A DNA stretch of 64,000 bases, from positions 124,001-188,000 of the forward strand of contig UCIT01000001.1 of NCBI GenBank assembly GCA_900472625.1, in the 5' to 3' direction. Positions 25,301 through 27,915 of this stretch are shown in pieces. The translations under genes were made by a program, and so were the position numbers. This DNA comes from Hyphomicrobiales bacterium (GTDB lineage: Bacteria > Pseudomonadota > Alphaproteobacteria > Rhizobiales > Rhizobiaceae). Position 1 is the stretch's first letter. The number at the start of each line of letters is the position of its first letter. The notes beneath the pieces are model-generated. The model did not search any database. It was not told the DNA's origin and saw nothing but the letters and a program-made list of their open reading frames with translations.

Positions 25301-26554
25301 GTCGCGACCGATCCCGATGGTGACGCGCTAGCCTACGGCCTGGCAGGGAGCCCCGCACATGGCGTCGTCACCATTACGGCCGACGGGCGCTACACCTTCA
25401 CGCCCGATCGCAATTTCAATGGCACCGACCAGTTCAGCTATTCGGTGAGCGATGGCAGGGCGATGGTTGTTTACCGTGTGTTCGTCACGGTGACGCCGGT
25501 CAATGATGCCCCGGTCGGCTCCGGAACGGCGATCGCTGTTGGTCAGGATCAAACGGTCACGGGCTCGCTTCCACCTGCATTCGACGTCGAGGGATCGCCT
25601 GTAACCTACGGGATCGGCACTGGCGCTGCCCATGGCACGGTGAATATCAATCCCAACGGAAGTTATATCTACACCCCGGCCGCCGGCTACCAAGGTTCAG
25701 ACAGCTTCACCTACACCGTGTCCGACGGACAAGCGTCATCGACATATACCGTAGCGATTACCGTCGGCGGCGCTGGCCCAACCGACCCTGTCGAAGAACC
25801 GCCAGCCGGCGAAAGGCCGCCGCTGGAGAGGGACGCTCCGGTCCAATTCCCGCTCGAGGCAAACGATCCTGGCGCTCCGCGTGTTGACGATGCCCAGAAC
25901 CTTGGCTCCGGGATGGACAAGGTACTGGAAAATCTCGGCGCGATCTCGGATGATATCACCGTCGATGGAGCTGTCGGCGATGCGGTCAACGCCATCAGAG
26001 ACCTGAATGGCATCGGCTCGCTGCGGCGCGATGGTGCCGTACTTCATGCTGTCCGGCAGATCGCCGACTGGATAGAGAGCGGCCGCCGTCTCGACGATCT
26101 GCATATCGGTTTCTTCAAGGGTGGGTCGAACATCCATCTGGCCGGCTCCGGTGGCGATGATACCTGGTTCACCGTCGATACTATCTTCAACGAGGACTAT
26201 CTCTACATCATGCCGACCTCGACCGGCGACGTAGAGGACGCCAACTTCAGCGTGACCATGGCCGATGGCCGCGCGCTGCCGGACTGGATGACGCTGACGC
26301 ATGGCGGCATGATCATCGGTCGTCCGCCGGTTGGAACGGTCTCGATCGACATCCGCATATGGGGGACATCGAGCGAGGGTACGATCAGCGACACCATACG
26401 CATCGATCTGCAGACGGGCACCATTATCGATCACGTCAGGGATCGGCGCGCCGATCTTGGCCCGGGCACTTTGTTTTCGACCCAAATGCTTGCAGAGGCC
26501 CATATAGGCCGGCCCGCTGGTGACAAATTATGGGCTGCATTGCAGGGCAGGTAG
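1370..26554 (+). CDS. Giant 8394-residue repeat surface protein / adhesin with DUF4347 and cadherin-like repeats
   Basis: One uninterrupted frame of 8394 codons; the ATG follows TGGAGGA by 5 bases. Domain order: basic N-terminus with LEQRIAFDAAG (32-42), close to the LEPR-XLL motif at the start of other giant exported proteins; DUF4347 at about 100-255 with SHG (His157) and GC (Cys201), a dyad arrangement like clan CD (caspase-like) peptidases; a beta-propeller-like region about 269-524; an SdrD-B-like domain about 527-601 with DVNGDG; a beta-sandwich-like segment about 643-833; then roughly 70-80 tandem beta domains of cadherin/VCBS/He_PIG type with recurring NDAPV, NEDT, DxDGD and GLPxGL motifs; 14 exact 91-residue units (6861-8134); and a unique C-terminus of about 260 residues after a Pro-rich linker. 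I see no RTX nonapeptide array and no Sec signal peptide, so non-classical (type I-like) export is inferred. Likely role: cell-surface adhesin or biofilm protein. Function is inferred from architecture only. Confidence 0.93.
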   Translation: MNGRYVRPDPDRSAKLPGRNAKPKYGAMLMELEQRIAFDAAGAATVEKSQEKAHQDQADHGDADTTAHDGASDGHEALVSALVDHQAASAVPDTSAVAQPRQVVVVDSSVPDYQSLVKDLGENFKVLVVGPYENGVHELAETLASMHDVEAIHIISHGKDGFLQLGTSSLTTNTMATDYAADLTSMRASLTADADILVYGCNFAEGEAGASAVKMLGYLTGADIAASTDATGSAAIGGNWDLEYHDGDIASDLVGTERSHADFAETLNIASSNGNGALLVSANRSIYSVDVLTGKATMITTAPGSVGGINLSGTINSLAVDQTNGLIYYADSNAVSGNKALFAYDYINNTHILIDSDLTTGATTNIVTGDSGVGGGAATFYNGALYLGVENLTGTSNDQIYRITFSSNGRTMTGATTFGSVITASNDWGDFAIDATNGTLLSITTTGITRYNLTTGAIIDSFANASGGTDGQGGGDINGNTYLVGGDIRQINPVTGAAIGSAITITTNGSTALTNISDAARWTPPTGTIGDKIFNDIDKSGTFNAGDVGIGNVTVQLIDDVNGDGMGNAGERVLATDTTDANGNYLFTGVLPGQYVIRVTDANGVLGSAPSTTAGATQSLALATIGASNLAADFGYVAQAPIVDLNSGTTPTQIITNGATPGTTGWTAAGGAGATGNGGYAWTLNGGTGTLTQANVSGWTDGLAPSGAAQLTFDLGWSNDLLLGLSNDNTTPATLDVTIGGVLYARVTTGTTNGTPNTATITYFNGASGSPSTVAASTAGTSAWGRTAVTINLPSTVVATGDLVFSYSAVGGLLTPSTDDIFIDNVSAFRNVDSVAGVNYATSYTENGAGVSIASAATDVRDLDSTTMRSASIVLTNAQAGDLLTIGSLPSGISGSVDTSVAGQVTVTLTGTASKANYAAAIRAITFSNSGDNPGTTARLVNVTVNDGGLSSAVATTTISVVAVNDAPVNSLPVAGWSTNEDTSLTLTGLSVADPDAGTGTMTVALSVGSGTLTAASGGGVTIAGTGTAQLTLTGTLAGINAYLASAAAPVYVPVADANGAVTLTMVSNDGGNSGTGGAMTDTDTRTITVVPVNDAPVLDLDSSAAGTGFASTYTENGAGASIAANVASVVDVDNANMASAAIVITNGQVGDILSVTGSLPAGITASYNAATFTLTLTGSATKTAYQTALGQVLYTSNSDNPTLNGAAASRSISVSVSDGSANSNSALASVAITALNDAPVNTLPAAGWTTNEDTSVILSGLSVADPDAGTGTMTVTLQVSTGTLTAASGGNVAVSGSGSGTLIMTGTLASINAYLASAAAPICQPLADANGNVTLTMTTSDGGNFGTGGTLVDMDTAIISITAVNDAPVLDLDASGAGTGYSTTYTENGTGVAIADTDRVITDVDNTNMASLTAVITNGQAGDLLSVAGALPSGITASYNAATFTMTLTGSATKANYEIALQQIRFLSTSENPSTTPRSINVSVNDGATNSNVAVATVAVIAVNDAPVNTVPGAVTLDEDVQTAISGISINDVDSGSVTVTLSVANGTLSPSVTAGTITGNGTATVTISGTLAQVNSVLASLRYTGRADFNGADTLTVSTSDGSLTDTDTVAITVNPVADITPDTIAATEDTAITFNVITGTNGATPDNFENAGRVVTSVTQPPNGQGSVSFAADGTLVYTPSANFNGQTTFTYTVTSGGVTETATVTVNVSAVNDAPVNSLPASGWNTIEDTAIALSGLSVADVDAGSGTMTVTLGVASGSITAISGAGVTVSGSGSAALTLSGTLSAINSYLASAAVPLFNPAANANGTVTLTMTTNDGGNTGSGGALTDLDTRTITIDPVNDAPVNTLPQGGWAVDEDTTLALTGLAISDVDAGSGTITVVLGVSSGQLAATSGTGVTISGSGTSSMTLSGSLASINAYLASTARPVFTPAIDFNGAVTLTMTTNDGGNSGSGGALTDIDTATITVNPVNDAPVLDLDSSAAGTGYATSYTENGAGVAIVNAGVLVSDIDSANMASATIVIANGQVGDALSVAGALPSGITASYNASTFTLTLSGSASKAAYQTALGQIRYASSSDDPGSVARSINVTVSDGAATSNTAVATVAVIPVNDAPVNTLPAGSWAVSEDGTVSLNGLSVADPDIGSGTTTVTLSVGSGTLTAATASGVTVTGSGSATITLSGTLSSINAYLSSAARPSFTPVADFNGSITLTMTSSDGQLTDTDTQTISVTPVADIANDTATTNEDSSVDIVVDANDSFENPGHAITAINGSAIVANGVVGVVGGTVRLNANGTLTFTPNTNINGSTSFTYTVTSGGVTETATVSVTIAAVSDAPVNTVPGAQTIAEDTPLAVPGVSVTDVDGDLLTTTVTVTNGIANVTTGTGATITSNGTATVRIAGTAAQINAALAGLIYTPTADYNGAAQITVQTTDGILTDTDTVAITVTPVADIVADSLTTNEDTSITFNAITGTNGASADNFENPGRIVTSVTQPPAGQGTVTFAADGTITYTPAANFNGTTSFTYTVTSGGVTETAAVTVIVAAVNDAPVNTVPPAQTTAEDTSIVFSPSGGNAIVVSDVDNGSLTVTIAVTNGSFSLSGTAGLSFTSGDGTADQTMTFSGTTTAINAALAGASYAPVADYNGPAQISVQTSDGTLASNSAIAVTITPVADIANDFVSTDEDVPAVISVLANDSFENPGRLITSVNGTAITAGGGAVAVANGTVRLNASSQLVFTPTLDYNGVATFSYTVTSGGTTETAQVSVAVASVNTPPVNTLPPSFTAIEDSALSLAGLQISDQDAGSGTMTVTLSVNSGALSAIGSGGVAVSGSGSQVLTLSGTLTDINAYLAAASRPSFTPAANSTASVTLTMSTNDNGNTGGMALVDIDTVTIAITSVNDAPAGADNTVTINEDGVYTFSAASFGFTDPNDSPANSFASVVITTLPTNGVLSLGGTAVTAGQVISANNVANLTFTPTANANGIGLASFTFQVRDNGGTANGGQDTDQSPNSFTFNVTAVNDAPVNTLPSSFGTNEDTALSLAGLQVADVDAGSGAVTVTLGVNSGTLSAVNASGVTVSGSGSGTLVLTGSVANLNTFLAASGSRPTFNPVANANGPVTLTMVINDNGNTGIGGALSDTDTATITVAAVNDAPVGTDVAISTNEDSVFSGTLPVATDVDGDSLTYGAGAIAPSHGTVVVNANGTYTYTPAANFNGQDSFTYSVTDGSVTVQYLVSVTVNSVNDAPVGVNDTAQTDAGATTSLNVLSNDTDVDGDTLQVSAINGAVGNVGLAVAGSNGGTFTIGANGAAVFNPGSAFVGLAAGQQRASSITYQLSDGHGGFSTATVTVTVTGVNDAPISTPIANQTASDAQTVSLGVAGNFSDPDSGDVLTFSATGLPPGLTINTATGVISGTVNRSASVNGPYAVTVTATDIGGATSSRSFTWAVLNPAPVAAADSLATTENASLSGSVFANNGNGVDADPDGDPISVSAVGGNPAGVGQPVLGSNGGTFTINADGTYGFNPGTAFDDLAAGVTRVTEITYTITDGQGGFSTATVTVTVTGQNDVPVAVGDSFTTNEDAPVTFDVRLNDSDVDGGSLVVTQINGSAIASGGSVAVTGGVVTLNADGRLTFAPTADYNGSPSFTYTLSDGQGGTATATVSGTVNPVQDPPVAVDDSFSTNEDVSVTFDVRGNDSDPDGDAIAVTQINGSGISVGGSIAVAGGSVRLNADGRLTFTPTANYNGTPSFTYTISDGHGGTATATVNGTVIAVQDAPVSQDDSVTTPEDQPVVIAVLGNDSDPDGDSLTITRINGSGISVGSPVAITGGVVGLNADGTLTFTPAANYNGSPTFTYTISDGHGGTATATVNGTVTPVNDTPAAASDSFSTLEDTPVTFDVVGNDSDVDGDALVVTAINGANITAGGSVAISGGTVRLNVDGTLTFTPGANYNGSPSFTYTVSDGHGGTATATVAGMVTAVNDLPVAANDTFTTPEDTAVIFDVLGNDSDVDGDTLAVTAINGNAIVANGIVAVTGGSVWLNANGTLTFTPDANYNGGPFFTYTVSDGHGGTATATVSGTVTAVNDAPVASDTTVSVNEDGLVSGSLPAASDIDGDPVIYAGGTTLAANGSVTINSDGTYSYRPNPNFNGTDRFSFVVSDGKGGRSEYTVTVNVAPVNDAPAGSPLPARSGADGASVTFDVSSFFSDVDNDTLSYAVSGLPAGLSISATGVVSGTIDRQASIGGPTGNGVYSVIVSVGDGNGGTTSQSFSFSVSNPPPVAVNDRVTVNEDTVVVINVLDGSASGGIADSDPDGDPLTVTAASAANGAVTLGSGGQITYQANGNFNGTDTITYTISDGNGGTSTATVTVTVLAVNDAPAGEPIADRTRNDGDVDTLNLSAFFSDADGDTLTYSASGLPTGLTIDPVTGLVSGRIAADASGPTGEAVYTVTVTAADGKGGSTSVSFSYTVLNLPPVARDDTATTNEDTPVDIDVLVNDGDPDGDNDEVIRVNNVVLQLNGPSVATTHGTVQLVPGTNGRPLLRFTPNPDYNGQETFSYSIDDGNGGIDTATVTVTVMPQNDAPEGTNPIPDRVRADGQSLVYRVSDFFDDPDGDTLNYTITGLPAGLSFNAATGLISGTIDHNASQGGTSGVYQITVTAHDGPNGTGAAVSQSFALTVTNPGPTAVNDTLTINEDQAATFNVITGNGTTGADTDPDGDTLSLIAAAAGHGTLTFSASGAITYTPAADFNGTDTIIYTISDGQGGVSTATVTITINPVNDAPEANAPLPSQMDSDGQAVTFDVSTYFSDRDGDTLSFAAADLPPGLSINTTTGVISGNLPNDASRPEPYIANITVSDGHGGTISRTITWIIGNFPPKAFDDTLSLGQNQSGGGNALGNDTDPDGDAMSIDRINGQASGVGQPVAGSNGGIFTVNANGTYSFNPGSDFNDLAALETRTTSVTYRVTDADGESDTATISVTITGRNDAPTATPIPDVTLADGQSLNGKPIDVSDFFTDVDGDTLTFSATGLPAGLSMGSDGAISGTIASGASAGGPLYAVIVIANDGHGGTRTVAFNLTVTNPAPIAVNDTATTDEDVPLLNINVLGNDTDPDGDTLAIDPTFPPQAGHGTVTVNTDGTLNYTPDRDFNGIDTVVYRVTDGQGGLSTGVLTITVGAENDAPVASAIADMERNDGDTISFDISAYFADPEGGALTFDVQGLPPGLTFDDTTGIISGRIAAGASGPMGSANYAIRVIASDAGGASAEADFTYVIKNIAPDAMNDTATTLEDQPVDIAVLGNDVDPDGDTNTIILVNGVNLSVDGPAIQTANGSVQLVVVNNVQVLRFTPAPNYAGTASFTYTVADGNGGSDTATVVVTVVPVNDAPVATPIPDRSQADGSAVSFDVRGFFTDIDGDTLSISVNGLPPGLAYDPATGLISGTLAANASAGSSYPITVAANDGHGGQASAQFVFSVTNPAPVAANDTVQTNEDVPVTFNPITGAGTGGGGVDVDPDGDPLTVVAIDGQPIAVGGAVAITGGTILLNADGSLTFTPAADFFGSVPLTYRISDGNGGFADASIMISVASVNDVGVVDLNGAATGVNTALSFNEGDAPVAIASGDAVVFDAENGLTSLNVSLSGFSDAGSEIIHLSGAVDILYGTAGSGTISFGGTTFRYTYDGANSISIANAAGGAIDNSSATALVRAIQYENASDNPTDGNRTIAISVTDDGGATSAAAVATVSVGAVNDAPVAVDDAITTDENTAVTGAAPGVLGNDRDADGDSLAVSSVGGGAIGATIAGSTGGQFVINADGSYRFDPGADFQSLKAGETRVTSVSYVVSDGHGGSAPATLLVSVTGVNDAPVGSDGSIRTNEDTSASGFLPAATDPDGDSLTFAVATPPANGVVTISANGSYTYTPPADFNGNDSFTYTVSDGTATVTYTIAIEVVPVDDGPVGSPIANQAYSDSQTVQLDVFEYFSDIDTAGLAFSATGLPLGLSISADGVITGTVSRDASQPNGGIYSVTVFASDGNSSVDQTFTVTVSNPPPVAREDAASTSENTDIVGSVFADNGNGADVDPDGDAIVVSAVNGTTANVGMPALGNNGGQFVISSNGGYSFVPGTDFDDLQAGEQRTTSVTYTISDGQGGTATATFTVTVSGVNDLPVGSDLSIATNEDTATSGRLPAATDVDGDPLAYAAGAQPAHGSVTVDAAGFYTYTPVADFNGTDSFTYTISDGTAVVTHTVSVTVTAVNDAPVLQDVVLSINEDGSASGQFAATDVDNTAADLSYALQSPAANGTVVVNADGTYTYTPNPNFNGNDSFTVIVRDPGLASTTATVTISVGAVNDPPVAVNDTAATTENAAISGNVIVGGAGADTDADGDALTVVGVGAASGGVGIAIPAQGGGRFLIAANGSYTFDPGSDFDALRAGDIAMTSIDYTISDGHGGIATATLTVTVTGANDAPDAPGLPQQSSLDGQTVTLPAGALFTDVDGDTLTFDITGLPPGLDFDEQTGEITGEILAGASGASGSATYTVTVTASDGAGGTAVRSFAWTVTNPAPDAINDNFAVNEGVVLTGSVLVSNGNCPDIDPDGDPLAVSVVTATAHGTLVLNPDGTFTYTPSAGFNGTDSFVYRIDDGNGGTDTATATITVAPVNDPPVVGDNSFTVAEDGQVVIAVLDNDSDPDGDPLRITEIDGQTIVAGGSVTLASGTVTLNTDGTLTFAAVQDFAGSLSFTYTVSDGNLSAQGVVSGTVTAVNDAPVNSLPATFNGKEDTPLTLVGISIGDIDAGTGTLTVTLSVDAGTLTASAGGNVQVVGSGSGTIVLSGTLADINAYLSGASAPVYQPASNSDLPVTLTMRSSDGGNSGAGGVQTDTDSATILLASVNDAPVASGSMIQTLEDTPVSGNVTASDADGDPLTYVIASAPGNGTAVVDAAGRYLYSPNTNFNGSDSFDISISDGQGGSTTVTITVTVVAVNDAPVGADLLVTAQEDQALNGTLPVATDVDNVGLTYTLSGQAGHGTVAVDAGGTYRYVPAPNYNGADSFTYSVSDGQTTSTYTVSITVAAVNDLPVSTGTSVSVEEDETVSGQLPPAFDVDGDTVSYGLAVQAAHGTATVNADGSYSYTPAAGYNGPDSFTFSVDDGTATSTYLVSVTVGAVNDPPSGSNATITVAEDGLASGSLPLATDPDGDPLTYGLGIAPAHGAVAIAADGTYSYRPDANYNGTDTFTYTVSDGLDQSTYVVSVNVTAVNDAPVGSNATISVSEDIPFDGVLPAASDVDGDPVTYGLGTQALHGTVTINADGSYHYVPAANYNGTDSFTYRITDGFASSVYTVTINVSAVNDSPVGSNLSITVDEDGSASGQVPVAVDADGDPLTYLLQSGASHGVATVLADGSYNYAPAANFSGTDSFTYAVFDGTVTSVYTVTVTVGAENDAPTGSDLAISASEDASYSGSLPLASDADGDTILYGLGTPAAHGAVTVNPDGTFSYVPQPNYSGPDQFTYTLYDGTETVSYTVTINVQAVNDAPVGSDTAISVAEDNTFSGQLPPSVDADNQPVTYGLAAAANHGTVTVNADGTFSYTPDSNYNGTDSFSYSVTDGTATNVYRVSVSVSAINDAPVGSDTSISALQGTVSTGNLPPAYDIEGSAVTYGLGAQAAHGTVTIAPNGAYSYQPDTGFAGNDQFTYTLSDGTALSVYTVTVSVGANNSAPTAQDATLIVAEDTPFTGRLPVATDADGDPVAYGLAADAAHGVVTIMADGRYSYIADRNYNGADQFSYSVSDGRATVIYRVFINVTPVNDAPVGSDAAISLAEDTTFTGQLPSATDADGNVLVYGLAAAAGHGTVTIDANGAFSYAPDSNYSGTDSFSYSVSDGLANNIYRVTVSIAAVNDAPVGADTSISVEEGNFATGNLPPAVDPEGTAVTYGLGAQAAHGTVTVGANGTYTYQPDANFSGSDRFTYTVSDGSATSVYTVTVSVGAANGAPVGNDTTLTLAEDTPTSGRLPVATDPDGDALAYGLAGSPAHGVVTITADGRYTFTPDRNFNGTDQFSYSVSDGRAMVVYRVFVTVTPVNDAPVGSGTAIAVGQDQTVTGSLPPAFDVEGSPVTYGIGTGAAHGTVNINPNGSYIYTPAAGYQGSDSFTYTVSDGQASSTYTVAITVGGAGPTDPVEEPPAGERPPLERDAPVQFPLEANDPGAPRVDDAQNLGSGMDKVLENLGAISDDITVDGAVGDAVNAIRDLNGIGSLRRDGAVLHAVRQIADWIESGRRLDDLHIGFFKGGSNIHLAGSGGDDTWFTVDTIFNEDYLYIMPTSTGDVEDANFSVTMADGRALPDWMTLTHGGMIIGRPPVGTVSIDIRIWGTSSEGTISDTIRIDLQTGTIIDHVRDRRADLGPGTLFSTQMLAEAHIGRPAGDKLWAALQGR
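3869..21949 (+). repeat. Mosaic array of cadherin/VCBS/He_PIG-type repeats
   Basis: Within the giant gene, residues about 834-6860 are a mosaic of repeat classes rather than one unit. One class begins with DLDSSAAGTG and a YTENGAG motif. A second has NTLPxxW-NEDT and DPDAGTGTMTV. A third is of VCBS type with VLGNDSDxDGD, AINGxxI and LTFTPxxNYNG. A fourth is a putative-Ig type with DGDTLxFxxxGLPxGL and ISGTI. Each unit carries acidic DxDGD or DVDxGS clusters that bind calcium in cadherin-like folds. Adjacent copies diverge clearly at the DNA level, so the array is old or under diversifying pressure. Confidence 0.85.
21950..25771 (+). repeat. Fourteen exact 91-residue (273 bp) tandem repeats
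   Basis: From residue 6861 to 8134 the giant protein is fourteen consecutive units, each beginning with a variant of VNDAPVG. I checked unit starts at nt 21950, 22223, 22496, 23861, 24134, 24407, 24680 and 25499; all fall on multiples of 273 bp, so there is no indel between them. Core motifs per unit are ED near position 16, LPxAxDxDGDxxxYGL, AHGTVTxxxDGxYxYxPxxNYNG, DxFTYxVSDG and YxVxVxV. This regularity contrasts with the mosaic array upstream. Confidence 0.9.
23861..25498 (+). repeat. Higher-order duplication: two 819-bp three-repeat blocks (ABC-ABC)
   Basis: Units 8, 9, 10 (starts 23861, 24134, 24407) resemble units 11, 12, 13 (starts 24680, 24953, 25226) pairwise more than their neighbours. 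A units share DSFSYSV and end in a YRVxVS stretch. B units share GNLPPA, VTYGLGAQAAHGTVT and an EG in place of DGD. C units share GRLPVATD, AHGVVTI, ADGRY and a YRVF ending. The period is exactly 273 residues, so a block of three repeats was probably duplicated as one event. Unit 14 is B-like. Confidence 0.75.
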
Positions 26555-26910
26555 TTGGTGGGAATTTTTTACCTCGAAACTGCAACCGGTCGCCGCCTCG
26601 TAGCAACAACCGGTCGCAGCCGCAGCCTTGGGAGGCTTTTGCATCCGCCGCATCTGCCGGACGCCGGCCTGACTACCGAACGAACCGGCTCACGTCGATA
26701 CACACTTATGTGAAGCGCAGCGTCATAAAGATGAGCATTTTCAAATGCTCAAGAAGATTTCTTCGTCTCGGCATTCCTCCGCGTCTGTTCGCATAGGGCT
26801 GGGTGTCCCATCAGTTCCAGTTCAAAGGGCGGGCAATTACGTGCCCGCCCTTTGATCGCTGTTTACGGAAATGGGAGTGCCGAGGCTTGTGCGTTATCGG
26901 CGTCCAGCCG
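26555..26910. other. Convergent intergenic region between the giant gene and cyoD
   Basis: These 356 bases separate two converging genes. They hold a GAGCATTT-TC-AAATGCTC inverted repeat (26733-26750) of unknown role and a strong hairpin at 26823-26854. Short open frames here have no ribosome site or recognisable product, so no gene is called. Confidence 0.6.
26823..26854. terminator. Bidirectional terminator-like hairpin
   Basis: CAAAGGGCGGGCA and TGCCCGCCCTTTG form a perfect 13-bp stem with a 6-base loop between the converging giant gene and cyo operon. Neither side has a long T tract, so termination in both directions is inferred from stem strength and position. Confidence 0.7.
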
Positions 26911-27288
26911 TCACTGTATCTGGCTCATCCCATCGACGCTCATCGGCATCATGTTGAGGTTCATGTGATACATGACCCAGATGGTGCCGATGATGGTGAT
27001 CCCCACGATGATGGCCGTGAAGATGAAGGCCAGCAGCGTCCAGCCGTTTTCCGAGCGGCTGTCGACATGGAGGAAGCAGACAACGTGGACGACGATCTGC
27101 GCGATCGCCATCACGAAGATCGCCACCGTGGTCACCGTGGCGTCCACCGCGCCCGACATGACCATCCAGAACGGAATGACGGTGAGGAGGATCGAGAGGA
27201 TCGATCCGGTCCAGAGGCTGCCCTTGCTGCCATGACCGGCCCCATGGTCGGCCCCATGAGCGGCATGAGTTTCATGATGTGCGGTCAA
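26911..27288 (-). CDS. cyoD: Cytochrome o ubiquinol oxidase subunit IV
   Basis: Small membrane subunit of the proton-pumping bo3-type quinol oxidase, 125 residues from a TTG codon that overlaps the cyoC stop (TTGA). This start gives a length near the E. coli subunit (109 residues), whereas the nearest upstream ATG would lie inside cyoC. The N-terminal 22 residues are unusually His-rich (HHETHAAHGADHGAGHG), followed by three predicted membrane helices (SILSILLTVIPFWMVMSG; TTVAIFVMAIAQIVVHVVCF; LLAFIFTAIIVGITIIGTIW). It is the last gene of the cyoABCD operon. No heme O synthase gene (cyoE) follows in this window, so heme O would have to come from an enzyme encoded elsewhere. Confidence 0.9.
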   Translation of the reverse strand: MTAHHETHAAHGADHGAGHGSKGSLWTGSILSILLTVIPFWMVMSGAVDATVTTVAIFVMAIAQIVVHVVCFLHVDSRSENGWTLLAFIFTAIIVGITIIGTIWVMYHMNLNMMPMSVDGMSQIQ

Positions 27289-27914
27289 CGGAGTGCTCCA
27301 AACAGGTAGACGACGGTGAAGACGCCGATCCAGATAATGTCGAGGAAGTGCCAGAACATCGACAGGCACATCAGGCGGCGCTTGTTATCTGCTGTCAGCC
27401 CCTGCTGGGCGATCTGTACCAGCAGCGTGACCAGCCAGATCAGGCCGAACAACACGTGCAGGCCGTGCGTGCCCACAAGCGTGAAGAAGGCCGACAGGAA
27501 GGCGCTGCGCTGCGGCGTTGCGCCCTCGGAGATCAGCGTCGCGAACTCATAGAGCTCGACGCAGAGGAACGCCGCGCCGAACAGGCCGGTGACGGCAAGC
27601 AGCCGCCACATCTGCGCGGTGCGCCCGGCCGCCATCGCCTGCATGCCGATCGACAGCACGATCGACGATGCCAGCAGGAAGCCGGTGTTGAGCGCCACCA
27701 GCGGCAGCTCGAACAGGTGCTGCGGCGGAGGCCCACCTGCGTAATTGCGGCTGAGCGTTCCGTAGACGGCAAACAGCGAGGCGAAGATCAGCGCGTCGCT
27801 CATCAGGTAGATCCAGAAGCCGAGCATCGTGGCGCCACCACTGTGATAATGCTCCTCGGCCTCAGGCTGGTGGTAGACGCGCGTTGCGTCCTTGTTGACG
27901 AGTTGGATGGTCAT
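27285..27914 (-). CDS. cyoC: Cytochrome o ubiquinol oxidase subunit III
   Basis: A 209-residue member of the heme-copper oxidase subunit III family with five hydrophobic helices, matching E. coli CyoC (204 residues). Recognisable segments are MLGFWIYLMSDALIFASLF, VELYEFATLISEGATPQRSA, GTHGLHVLFGLIWL and a WHFLDIIWIGVFTVVYLFG end. The start is the ATG at 27914, one base after the cyoB stop; the open frame extends further upstream but that part is inside cyoB. It stabilises the catalytic subunit and may line the oxygen path. The stop overlaps the cyoD start. Confidence 0.93.
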   Translation of the reverse strand: MTIQLVNKDATRVYHQPEAEEHYHSGGATMLGFWIYLMSDALIFASLFAVYGTLSRNYAGGPPPQHLFELPLVALNTGFLLASSIVLSIGMQAMAAGRTAQMWRLLAVTGLFGAAFLCVELYEFATLISEGATPQRSAFLSAFFTLVGTHGLHVLFGLIWLVTLLVQIAQQGLTADNKRRLMCLSMFWHFLDIIWIGVFTVVYLFGALR

Positions 27915-27915
27915 G

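Noticed and set aside
21950..25771. CRISPR-like regular DNA repeats
   Set aside because: The 273-bp units are coding, lack short identical repeats with unique spacers and are part of a continuous protein.
26100..26200. RTX-type calcium-binding nonapeptides near the C-terminus of the giant protein
   Set aside because: Only a lone SGGDD appears; no tandem GGxGxD repeats, so an RTX label is not supported.
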